Source: Gammaproteobacteria bacterium
GTDB lineage: Bacteria > Pseudomonadota > Gammaproteobacteria > Steroidobacterales > Steroidobacteraceae
Direction: 5' to 3'
NCBI GenBank assembly: GCA_005878095.1
Contig: VBNH01000059.1
Span: 1-64,000 of the forward strand
DNA: 64,000 bases
Shown here piece after piece: positions 18,653-26,425 of this stretch. Made by a program: the position numbers and the translations under genes. Every line of letters begins with the position of its first letter. Position 1 is the stretch's first letter. The notes below the pieces were generated by a model that was not told the DNA's origin, searched no databases, and was given only the letters and a program-made list of their open reading frames with translations.

Positions 18653-20752
18653 ATGAGCCGGAAGATCTTCGTCACCACGGCGCTGCCGTACTCCAACGGC
18701 CCGTTCCACATCGGGCACATCATGGAGTACATCCAGGCGGACATCTGGGTGCGCTTCCAGCGCATGCAGGGAAATCAAGTGCATTTCATGTGCGCCGACG
18801 ACGCGCACGGCGCGCCGATCATGCTCAAGGCGCAGAGCGAAGGGGTCACGCCACAGCAGCTGATCGCGCGACTCTTCGCCGGCCGGCCGAAGTACCTGCA
18901 GGGTTTTCACCTGAGCTTCGATCACTGGTACACGACCGACTCGCCCGAGAACACGCAACTGTCGCAGGACATTTACGCACGGCTGAAGGCCGCAGGCCTC
19001 GTGTACCAGAAGCCGGTGGAGCAGTTCTACGATCCCGTCAAGGGCATGTTCCTGGCGGACCGCTACATCAAGGGCGAGTGCCCCAACTGTCACTCGAAGG
19101 ATCAGTACGGCGACGCCTGCGAGGTCTGCAGCACGGTGTACGCGCCGACCGATCTCATCAACCCCTACTCGGCCCTCACCGGTGCGCCCCCGGTGCTGAA
19201 GGCTTCCGAGCACTTCTTCTTCCGGCTCTCCGACCCCAGGTGTGTTGCGTTCCTCAAGGAGTGGCTCGATGCCGCGGGGCGCCTGCAGCCGCAAGTCGCC
19301 AACAAGGCGCGCGAGTGGCTTGCGGGCAGCGGCGAGCTGCGCTTGAGCGACTGGGACATCTCGCGCGATGCCCCCTATTTCGGCATCCCGATCCCCGACG
19401 CGCCGGGCAAGTACTTCTACGTGTGGCTCGATGCCCCCATCGGCTACCTCGCCTCGCTCAAGAACTACTTCGCGCTCGGCAAGGCGCGCGCCAACGGCGA
19501 GCCGCGCGGCTTCGAGGAGTTCCTCGCCGCCGCGGATACCGAGCAGATCCACTTCATCGGCAAGGACATCATCTATTTTCACACCTTGTTCTGGCCAGCG
19601 ATGCTCAAGTTCGCAGGCCACCCCTACAAGGTGCCGAATAACGTCTACGTCCATGGACACCTGCACGTTCGCGGCGAGAAGATGTCGAAGTCGCGCGGCA
19701 CGGGAATCAGCCCGCTGCGTTACCTCGACATCGGCCTGAACCCCGAGTGGCTGCGCTACTACATCGCCGCGAAGCTCAATGCGAATGTCGAAGACCTCGA
19801 CTTCAACCCCGATGACTTCATCGCGCGGGTCAACAGCGATCTGATCGGCAAGTACGTGAACATCGCGAGCCGGGCCGCGAATTTCATCACCCGACACTTC
19901 CACGGCGAGCTGCGTTATTCGCAGGACCTGGCCGGGCTCAGCGACGCGGTGCGTACCGTTGCCGCCGAGGCGCGCAACGACTACGAGGCGCGCGAGTTTG
20001 GCAAATCAATGCGCGCGTGCATGGCGTTTGCGGACTGGATCAATCAGTACTTCGATGCCAACCAGCCGTGGGTACTCGCCAAGGACCCGACCAAGGCCGC
20101 GCAGCTGCAGGATGTGTGCTCGCGCGCGCTGTACGGCTTCAAGCTCCTGTCGGTGCTGCTGGCGCCGGTCATGCCGCAGCTGGCCGAGCGGGTCGCTCGC
20201 GAGCTGTTCGGGCTCGACCGGGCCTTCAGGTGGAGCGATGCCACCGTTGCGCCCGAGCGCATCAATGCCTACCGGCACCTGATGACGCGAGTGGATCCGA
20301 AGCAGCTGGACGCGCTGTTCGAGAGCGACGCCGCCGCCGCCACCGCAGCACCGGCGGGCGGGTCGGCAACGGCGGTGACCGCCCCTGGTGCCGCGGCGCT
20401 GAACGCCGGCGGCTCGGGCGGCGCCGCGACTCTCTCGCTCGATGAGTTCAAGCGGGTCGATCTGCGCGTGGCGCGCATCCTTGATGCGCAGGCCGTCGCC
20501 GGGGCCGACAAGCTCCTCAAGCTCACGGTCGATCTGGGCTCGGAGACGCGCACGGTGTTTGCCGGCATCAAGTCCGCATACGATCCGCAGTCGCTCAAGG
20601 GTCGTCTCACGGTCATGGTTGCCAACCTGGCGCCGCGCAAGATGAAGTTCGGGGTCTCGGAAGGCATGGTGCTGGCGGCCAGCGGGGAGGCGCCGGGCCT
20701 CTACCTGCTGTCTCCCGATTCCGGCGCGACTCCTGGAATGAGGATCACCTGA
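18653..20752 (+). CDS. metG: Methionine--tRNA ligase
   Basis: Class I synthetase charging tRNA-Met. The 699-residue protein has the HIGH motif at 19-22 (FHIGHIMEY), a zinc-knuckle with paired cysteines (CPNCHSKD, then CEVC) near 143-160, the KMSKSRGTG motif near 343, and a C-terminal EMAP/Trbp111 tRNA-binding domain from about 600 ([15 protein letters not shown]), joined by an Ala/Gly-rich linker (about 560-595). AAGGAG lies directly upstream of ATG 18653. The dimerising C-terminal domain is complete. Confidence 0.97.
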   Translation: MSRKIFVTTALPYSNGPFHIGHIMEYIQADIWVRFQRMQGNQVHFMCADDAHGAPIMLKAQSEGVTPQQLIARLFAGRPKYLQGFHLSFDHWYTTDSPENTQLSQDIYARLKAAGLVYQKPVEQFYDPVKGMFLADRYIKGECPNCHSKDQYGDACEVCSTVYAPTDLINPYSALTGAPPVLKASEHFFFRLSDPRCVAFLKEWLDAAGRLQPQVANKAREWLAGSGELRLSDWDISRDAPYFGIPIPDAPGKYFYVWLDAPIGYLASLKNYFALGKARANGEPRGFEEFLAAADTEQIHFIGKDIIYFHTLFWPAMLKFAGHPYKVPNNVYVHGHLHVRGEKMSKSRGTGISPLRYLDIGLNPEWLRYYIAAKLNANVEDLDFNPDDFIARVNSDLIGKYVNIASRAANFITRHFHGELRYSQDLAGLSDAVRTVAAEARNDYEAREFGKSMRACMAFADWINQYFDANQPWVLAKDPTKAAQLQDVCSRALYGFKLLSVLLAPVMPQLAERVARELFGLDRAFRWSDATVAPERINAYRHLMTRVDPKQLDALFESDAAAATAAPAGGSATAVTAPGAAALNAGGSGGAATLSLDEFKRVDLRVARILDAQAVAGADKLLKLTVDLGSETRTVFAGIKSAYDPQSLKGRLTVMVANLAPRKMKFGVSEGMVLAASGEAPGLYLLSPDSGATPGMRIT

Positions 20753-20781
20753 GGGCGCTGCATCAGCCTCGCCTCAGCGCC

Positions 20782-21339
20782 ATGGTCACAGCGGACGACA
20801 TCGATGCCCTGCTGCCGCAAACGCAGTGCACGCGCTGCGGTTACGGCGGCTGTCGCCCGTACGCCGAGGCCCTGCTGGCGGGAGAAGCGCCAATCAACCA
20901 GTGCCCGCCGGGCGGCGCGGCCACCATCGGCGCGCTCGCCGCCCTGCTGCAGCGGCCAGCGCTGCCCCTGAATCCGGCCAACGGCATCGAGGGTCCGCTG
21001 CTGGTGGCGCAGATCGACGAAGACGCCTGCATCGGCTGCGCCAGGTGCCTGCCACCGTGCCCGGTCGACGCCATCCTTGGCGCCCACCAACAGATGCATA
21101 CGGTGCTCCTCGCGCTATGTACCGGGTGCGAGCTGTGCGTCGCGCCATGCCCGGTCGACTGCATCGCCATGGTGCCCCGGGCGAGCCTGGCAGACACGCC
21201 ACCCGCTCCCACGGCGCACGACAACCGGGAGCGCTTCCTCGCTCACAACGCGCGCAGCGCCGCGCGCGCGCGCGCGCGTGCCGCGCTGCTCACCGCTCGC
21301 AAGCAGGCCGCCGGCGCACCGCAAGCCAAGGGCGCCTGA
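20782..21339 (+). CDS. rsxB: RnfB/RsxB-like ferredoxin without membrane anchor
   Basis: 185-residue iron-sulfur protein. An N-terminal Fe-S domain with C16, C19, C24 and C41 ([10 protein letters not shown], then QCPPG) is followed by two 4Fe-4S motifs of the ferredoxin type ([14 protein letters not shown] and [14 protein letters not shown]). This matches RnfB/RsxB of the Rnf electron-transport complex, but the N-terminal transmembrane helix of RnfB is missing and no other rnf gene is nearby. The C-terminus is Ala/Arg-rich and includes a (CG)8 tract at 21261-21276. It lies upstream of nth, as rnfB often does, but an oxidoreductase gene intervenes. Orphan soluble RnfB-like proteins are known in Xanthomonas-type genomes; the electron partner is unknown. 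Confidence 0.85.
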   Translation: MVTADDIDALLPQTQCTRCGYGGCRPYAEALLAGEAPINQCPPGGAATIGALAALLQRPALPLNPANGIEGPLLVAQIDEDACIGCARCLPPCPVDAILGAHQQMHTVLLALCTGCELCVAPCPVDCIAMVPRASLADTPPAPTAHDNRERFLAHNARSAARARARAALLTARKQAAGAPQAKGA

Positions 21340-21410
21340 CGAGGGATGCGAGCGAGCGGCAAGGGTATGATTCGGGGCGGCTGCCAGCGGGCGGGCATAC
21401 GGAGTATCAA

Positions 21411-22469
21411 GTGAGGGCCAGCCACATGCCGGCACTGCGGGTTACAGGGATGCTCGTCGTTGCGTGTCTGGTGAACCCGGGGCTTGTCGCCGCAAACGAG
21501 GGGGCGGTCAAGTTACCGCAGACGATGCAGGCGGCCGCGATCGATCGCGCCGGCGGCCCCGAGGTGGTTAGCCTGCACACGCTGCCGGTGCCCAAACCGC
21601 AGGCGGATGAAGTATTGATCGCCGTCAACACCGCCGGAGTCGCGATCTGGGACGTCGGCCTGCGGCGGCATCCGCAAAGCATCAAGCATTCCGCCTTTCC
21701 GCTGGTGCTCGGAACCGACGGTGCCGGCCTCGTGGCCGCGGTGGGAGCGATGGTGCACGGATTCAAGGTCGGCGAGCAGGTGTATGCGTACAGCTGGGAC
21801 AATCCCCACGGGGGCTTCTACGCCGAGTACGTGGCGGTGCCGGCGGAGCGCGTCGCTCATGTGCCGAGCGGTCTCACGCTGCGCCAGGCGGGGGCGATCG
21901 CCACCACCGGACTCACTGCGATTCAGGGCATCGACGACGCCTTGCATCTGAAGGCCGGGGACACCCTCATCATTCACGGTGCTTCCGGTGGCGTCGGGAG
22001 TCTCGCGCTGCAGTTCGCCAGGCTGCGCGGCGTCAAGGTGCTCGCCACCGCCACCGGCGAGGACGGTCTGGCCTTCGTGAAGCAGCTCGGCGCCGACGCG
22101 GTGGTCGACGGGCGGCATGGCGACATCGCGGCCGCCGCCCATGCGTTCGCGCCCGCCGGCGTCGACGCGGTCCTGGCGCTCGCCGGCGGCGAGACGCTCG
22201 AGCGTTGCATCGATGCCCTGCGACCCGGCGGGCAGGTGGCGTTTCCCTACGGAGTCAAGCCCGAACCGAAAGCGCGCCCCGGCGTCCCGATCAGCCGCTA
22301 CAACGCAATCCCGGGGGTGAAGGAGTTCGAGCGCCTCAACCGTGCCATCGAGGCGGTGAAACTCGCGGTGCCGATCGCCGCGGAGTTCCCCCTGGCGCAG
22401 GCCGCAAAGGCGCAGGAACGCGTGGAAGCCGGCCACATCCTCGGCAAGATCGTGCTGCGGATCCGCTGA
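21411..22469 (+). CDS. Exported MDR-family NAD(P)-dependent quinone oxidoreductase
   Basis: Zinc-independent member of the medium-chain dehydrogenase/reductase superfamily: GroES-like domain from about residue 35, then a Rossmann domain with IIHGASGGVGSLALQ. The structural and catalytic cysteines of zinc alcohol dehydrogenases are absent. Unusually, the N-terminus has a signal-peptide-like segment (VTGMLVVACLVNPGLVAA). The GTG at 21411 has GGAG at 21401-21404 with a 6-base spacer; ATG 21426 is an alternative that keeps the hydrophobic segment. If exported, it would need a cofactor in the periplasm, or the segment may be a membrane anchor. The substrate is unknown. It lies between the RnfB-like gene and nth on one strand. 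Confidence 0.82.
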   Translation: MRASHMPALRVTGMLVVACLVNPGLVAANEGAVKLPQTMQAAAIDRAGGPEVVSLHTLPVPKPQADEVLIAVNTAGVAIWDVGLRRHPQSIKHSAFPLVLGTDGAGLVAAVGAMVHGFKVGEQVYAYSWDNPHGGFYAEYVAVPAERVAHVPSGLTLRQAGAIATTGLTAIQGIDDALHLKAGDTLIIHGASGGVGSLALQFARLRGVKVLATATGEDGLAFVKQLGADAVVDGRHGDIAAAAHAFAPAGVDAVLALAGGETLERCIDALRPGGQVAFPYGVKPEPKARPGVPISRYNAIPGVKEFERLNRAIEAVKLAVPIAAEFPLAQAAKAQERVEAGHILGKIVLRIR

Positions 22470-22474
22470 CGCAC

Positions 22475-23200
22475 GTGCACCCCGCGACGCGCACGGCCAT
22501 CTACCGGCGGCTGCGGGCTGCGAATCCCGCGCCCACCACCGAGCTCGAGCACGGCTCATCCTTCGAGCTGCTGGTCGCCGTCATGCTCTCGGCGCACACC
22601 ACCGACAAGAGCGTCAATGCGGCGACCCGCAACCTCTTCCCCGTTGCCAACACGCCCGCCGCGATCCTCGCGCTCGGCGTCGAGGGGCTGAAGCCCTACA
22701 TCAGGAGCGTGGGCCTGTACAACACCAAGGCGAGGAACCTCATCGGACTTTGCCAGCAGCTCATCGAGCGGCACGGCGGTGAACTGCCGGCCGACCGCGC
22801 CGCGCTCGAGGCGCTGCCCGGGGTCGGGCGCAAGACCGCCAGCATCATTCTGAACATGGTGTTCGGCCAGGTCGAGATAGCCGTCGACACGCACATCTTC
22901 CGCGTCGCCAATCGCACCGGACTTGCACCGGGCAAGACGCCGCGCGAAGTCGAGACTGCGCTCCTCGCCAACACCCCACCGCAGTTCCGAAAGGACGCAC
23001 ACCACTGGTTGCTGCTGCACGGTCGTTACGTGTGTACGGCGCGCTCACCGGCCTGCCCGACGTGCATTCTCCGGGATCTGTGCGAGTATCCTCGCAAGAC
23101 CCCGGTGCGCGCGCCGCGGCCGGCATCGCGGCGCTTGCGGCGCGCGCTGCTGGCGGGCCACGACCTCAACCGCAGGCGACGGCAGCGCACCAGCGCGTAA
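22475..23200 (+). CDS. nth: Endonuclease III (DNA glycosylase/AP lyase)
   Basis: Base-excision repair enzyme that removes oxidised pyrimidines and cleaves abasic sites. From GTG 22475 it is 241 residues and aligns along its length with the classical enzyme: TTELEHGSSFELLVAVMLSA at the N-terminus, helix-hairpin-helix LPGVGRKTASI with the catalytic lysine, VDTHIFRV with the catalytic aspartate, and the 4Fe-4S loop C-x6-C-x2-C-x5-C (CTARSPACPTCILRDLC). A basic C-terminal tail of about 30 residues (RRLRRALLAGHDLNRRRRQR) exceeds the usual length. The gene starts 5 bases after the preceding oxidoreductase stop. Confidence 0.95.
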   Translation: MHPATRTAIYRRLRAANPAPTTELEHGSSFELLVAVMLSAHTTDKSVNAATRNLFPVANTPAAILALGVEGLKPYIRSVGLYNTKARNLIGLCQQLIERHGGELPADRAALEALPGVGRKTASIILNMVFGQVEIAVDTHIFRVANRTGLAPGKTPREVETALLANTPPQFRKDAHHWLLLHGRYVCTARSPACPTCILRDLCEYPRKTPVRAPRPASRRLRRALLAGHDLNRRRRQRTSA

Positions 23201-23226
23201 CGATCCGGCGCAGCTGCAGCGCCGGC

Positions 23227-23242
23227 GACGCCTGCAGGCGTC
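23227..23242. terminator. Perfect 16-base palindrome between nth and lpdA
   Basis: GACGCCTG followed directly by its reverse complement CAGGCGTC lies between the convergent nth and lpdA genes and overlaps the lpdA stop codon. It is placed as a bidirectional terminator would be, but there is no T-tract on either strand and no loop sequence, so the call is weak. Confidence 0.3.
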
Positions 23243-25046
23243 ACTTCCTCGGCACATACAGATCGGTCAGCGTGCCCTCGACTGCCTCGGCCGCCGCCGC
23301 AACCGTCTCGGTGAGCGTGGGATGCGGATGAATCGTGAGCCCGATGTCGGCGGCGTCGCAACCGGCCTCCACCGCCAGCGCGATCTCGCTGATCAGCTCG
23401 CCGGCGTTGGTCCCCACGATGGCGCCGCCGAGCACCCGATGAGTGTCAGGATCGAACAGCAGCTTGGTGAAACCCTCCTCGCGCCCGAGCGAGAGTGAGC
23501 GGCCGTTCGCCACCCAGGGGAATGCGCCCTTCCTGAATGCGGTGCCGTTGGCGCGCGCGTCGCTCTCGGTGAGCCCCACCCAGGCGATCTCCGGATCGGT
23601 GTAGGCTACCGAAGGAATCACGCGCCAATCTGCCGCACGCTTGTGGCCGGCGGCGACTTCCGCGGCCACCTTGCCCTCGTGCATGGCCTTGTGAGCCAGC
23701 AGCGGCGGTGCCGCGATGTCGCCGATCGCGAAAATGTGCGGCACGTTGGTGCGCATCTGCCGGTCGACGGGGATGAAGCCGCGTTCCGAGACCTGCACGC
23801 CCGCAAGCTCTGCGTTCAGGGTCTTGCCGTTTGGCACGCGGCCGACGGCCACCAGCACGCGCTCGAAGGTCTGCGGGGGTGGCGCCTTCTCGCCCGCGAA
23901 ACTCACGCGCAGCCCCGCCGACTCGCGCTCGATGCCCGCGACCCTGGTGTCCAGCAGGATCTGCTGGTAGCGCGCGCGAATGCGCCGCTCGAGCGGGCGC
24001 ACCAGATCCGGGTCGCATCCGGGCATGAGCTGCGCAGTCAGCTCCACCACACTCACGCGACTGCCCAGGGCATCGAACACACAGGCCATTTCCAGCCCGA
24101 TGATGCCGCCGCCCACCACCAGCAGACCGCCCGGGAACTCCGGCAGCTCGAGCGCGTCGGTCGAGTCGAGGATTCGCGGATCCTGCGGCCATCCCGGCAG
24201 GCGCGCCGGTTCGGAACCCGCGGCAATGATGCATTGATCGAAGCGGATACGTTGCGAGCCGCTCGCGCTCATCACTTCGAGCACGTTGGCGCTCACGAAG
24301 CGTCCGACACCGTGCACCACCTCCACCTTGCGCTGCTTCACCAGGATCTTGAGTCCCCCGGTCAGCTTTGCGACGACTGCGCTCTTCCAGGCTCGCAGCC
24401 GCGGCAGATCAATCTGCGGCGCGCCGAAGGCGATGCCGCGCCCGGCCATCTCGTGCGCATCCTCGATGACTTTCGCCGCATGCAGCAATGCCTTGGAGGG
24501 GATGCAGCCGACGTTCAGGCACACGCCCCCCAGTTCCTGCCAGCGCTCCACCAGCGTGACCTTCAGCCCCAGGTCCGCCGCCCGGAAGGCTGCGGTGTAG
24601 CCCCCGGGTCCGGCGCCCAGCACCAGTAACTGCGTGCTGCGGTTGAATTCCTGCGCGCCGCGATCGGCGGCACCCGCTCTCGGCGACGGCATGCGCACGG
24701 TGTCGCCGGCACTGTCGGGGCGCGCCGCCGGCGGCGCGGAGGCAGCGGCAGTGGCTGGCGCAACCCCGGCAGCTGGCGCGCCCGCGGGTGCGGGCGATGC
24801 GGCCGGCGCAGCCGCCTCCACGCGCGCGATCAGCGAGCCCTTGGACACCTTGTCGCCGCGCTTGAGCAGCACCTCGGCGATCGTCCCCGCCGCGGTCGCC
24901 GGCACGTCCATCGAAGCCTTGTCGGTCTCGAGCGTGACCAGCGGGGAATCGATGTCGACGTGGTCGCCGGGCTTCACCAGCACGTCCACCACGGCCACGT
25001 CGCTGAAATTGCCGATATCCGGAATCAGCAGATCGACGCGGCTCAC
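23241..25046 (-). CDS. lpdA: Dihydrolipoyl dehydrogenase (E3) with N-terminal lipoyl domain
   Basis: Flavoprotein that reoxidises the lipoyl groups of pyruvate dehydrogenase. The 601-residue protein has an N-terminal lipoyl domain (1-80, lipoylated lysine K43 in LETDKASMDVP), an Ala/Pro linker (about 80-130), then the E3 core: FAD-binding VLGAGPGGYTAAF near 142-154, redox-active C176/C181 in GGVCLNVGCIPS, an NAD-binding motif (VVGGGIIGLEMA), and the C-terminal active-site HPHPTLTET. Stand-alone E3 is about 470 residues; the fused lipoyl domain is a known variant. The start overlaps the aceF stop by 4 bases, completing the aceE-aceF-lpdA operon. Confidence 0.96.
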   Translation of the reverse strand: MSRVDLLIPDIGNFSDVAVVDVLVKPGDHVDIDSPLVTLETDKASMDVPATAAGTIAEVLLKRGDKVSKGSLIARVEAAAPAASPAPAGAPAAGVAPATAAASAPPAARPDSAGDTVRMPSPRAGAADRGAQEFNRSTQLLVLGAGPGGYTAAFRAADLGLKVTLVERWQELGGVCLNVGCIPSKALLHAAKVIEDAHEMAGRGIAFGAPQIDLPRLRAWKSAVVAKLTGGLKILVKQRKVEVVHGVGRFVSANVLEVMSASGSQRIRFDQCIIAAGSEPARLPGWPQDPRILDSTDALELPEFPGGLLVVGGGIIGLEMACVFDALGSRVSVVELTAQLMPGCDPDLVRPLERRIRARYQQILLDTRVAGIERESAGLRVSFAGEKAPPPQTFERVLVAVGRVPNGKTLNAELAGVQVSERGFIPVDRQMRTNVPHIFAIGDIAAPPLLAHKAMHEGKVAAEVAAGHKRAADWRVIPSVAYTDPEIAWVGLTESDARANGTAFRKGAFPWVANGRSLSLGREEGFTKLLFDPDTHRVLGGAIVGTNAGELISEIALAVEAGCDAADIGLTIHPHPTLTETVAAAAEAVEGTLTDLYVPRK

Positions 25047-26410
25047 GGCACCGCCTCGAGCAGTCCGCGCGCGTCCGCGAGCGTTTGCGCCAGATAGGTC
25101 GTGAAGCGCGCGGCCAGCGCGCCGTCGATCACACGATGGTCGTACGACAGCGACAGCGGCAGCATCAGGCGCGGCACGAAGCCGCCGTCGCGATACACCG
25201 GCTGCATACTCGAGCGCGAGACGCCGAGAATCGCGACCTCGGGCGCGTTGATGATGGGCGTGAAGGCCGTGCCGCCGATGCCGCCGAGGCTCGAGATCGT
25301 GAAACAGCCGCCCTGCATGTCCGCGGGCGCAAGTTTGCCGGCGCGCGCTTTCTCCGAGAGCGCGCCGAGGTGGCGCGCGAGCTCGTAAACGTCCTTGCGG
25401 TCGGCGTCGCGCACCACCGGCACCACGAGCCCGCCGGGCGTATCGGCCGCGAAGCCCAGGTGCAGGTACTTGCGCACGATGAGGTTGGCGCCGTCGGCGT
25501 CGAGTGAGGAGTTGAAGCGCGGGAATTGGTGCAGCGCCTTCACGCAGGCGCGCATGATGAAAGCGAGCGGCGTGAGCTTGACGCCCGCCGCCTGCGCCTG
25601 GTCCTTGAGGGCGGCGCGCAGCTGTTCCAGATCCGTGATATCCGCCGCGTCGAACTGCGTGACGTGCGGAATGTTCACCCAGCTTCCCAGCAGACGCGGC
25701 CCGGAAATGCGCTGGATGCGCGACAGCGGCGCCACCGCCGTGGGGCCGAACTGCGCAAAGTCGACCGTCGGAACCGCGGGCAGCGCCGGCCGCGCCGTGT
25801 CGGTGCCACCACCGCCGGCGAGTGCGCCCTTGACGAATGCCTTGACGTCCTCGTGGGTGATGCGGTCCTTGAAACCGTGCCCGGTGACCCGGCCGAGATC
25901 CACGCCGAGCTCGCGCGCGAACTTGCGCACCGAGGGTCCGGCGTGGGCGCGCGAGAACCCGGGCTCGTCGATGGGAGCGAGATCGCTGCGATACGAGGTA
26001 GGAACACCCAGCAACGACCTGGGAGTCAGCTTGCCGCCAGGCGCTGCCGCCGCCGGCTGCGCCGCGGGCTTAAGGGGCGCCGCGGGTTGGGGCGCCGCGG
26101 GTTGGGGCGCCGCGGGTTGGGCCGACGCCGCCGGGCGCGGCACCGGCTCCCTCTGCACCTCATCGGCCTTCACGGTGGCGAGCAGATCACCGGTATTGAC
26201 CTTGCCGCCCTTGCTCGCGTGAACCTTCTCGACGACTCCGCTCGCCGTCGAGGGCACGTCCATAGCGGCCTTGTCGGACTCGAGAGTGACGAGCGGCGTG
26301 TCGATCGCGATGCTGTCCCCGGGCTTCACCAGCACGTCGATGACGGCGACGTCCTTGAAGTTGCCCAGGTCCGGCACGCGCACTTCCACGAGGCCGCCTG
26401 CCGCGTTCAT
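25043..26410 (-). CDS. aceF: Dihydrolipoyllysine acetyltransferase (pyruvate dehydrogenase E2)
   Basis: Core subunit of the pyruvate dehydrogenase complex; transfers acetyl from lipoyl to CoA. The 455-residue protein has a single lipoyl domain (K47 in LESDKAAMDVP), a Pro/Ala-rich linker (about 85-130), a peripheral subunit-binding domain (about 155-190, VRKFARELGVDL), and a catalytic domain ending in LSYDHRVIDG with H425 and D429. E. coli AceF has three lipoyl domains; this one is a short form, while an extra lipoyl domain sits on LpdA. Three perfect copies of a 15-bp repeat encode PAAPQ units in the linker. It lies between aceE and lpdA. Confidence 0.96.
   Translation of the reverse strand: MNAAGGLVEVRVPDLGNFKDVAVIDVLVKPGDSIAIDTPLVTLESDKAAMDVPSTASGVVEKVHASKGGKVNTGDLLATVKADEVQREPVPRPAASAQPAAPQPAAPQPAAPLKPAAQPAAAAPGGKLTPRSLLGVPTSYRSDLAPIDEPGFSRAHAGPSVRKFARELGVDLGRVTGHGFKDRITHEDVKAFVKGALAGGGGTDTARPALPAVPTVDFAQFGPTAVAPLSRIQRISGPRLLGSWVNIPHVTQFDAADITDLEQLRAALKDQAQAAGVKLTPLAFIMRACVKALHQFPRFNSSLDADGANLIVRKYLHLGFAADTPGGLVVPVVRDADRKDVYELARHLGALSEKARAGKLAPADMQGGCFTISSLGGIGGTAFTPIINAPEVAILGVSRSSMQPVYRDGGFVPRLMLPLSLSYDHRVIDGALAARFTTYLAQTLADARGLLEAVP
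26076..26120 (-). repeat. 15-bp tandem repeat in the aceF linker (3 perfect copies)
   Basis: Identical 15-base units at 26076-26090, 26091-26105 and 26106-26120 encode consecutive PAAPQ units of the flexible linker between the lipoyl and subunit-binding domains of E2. The unit preserves frame, so the linker can change length by slippage. Confidence 0.85.
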
Positions 26411-26425
26411 GGTCGCGCGCCGACC

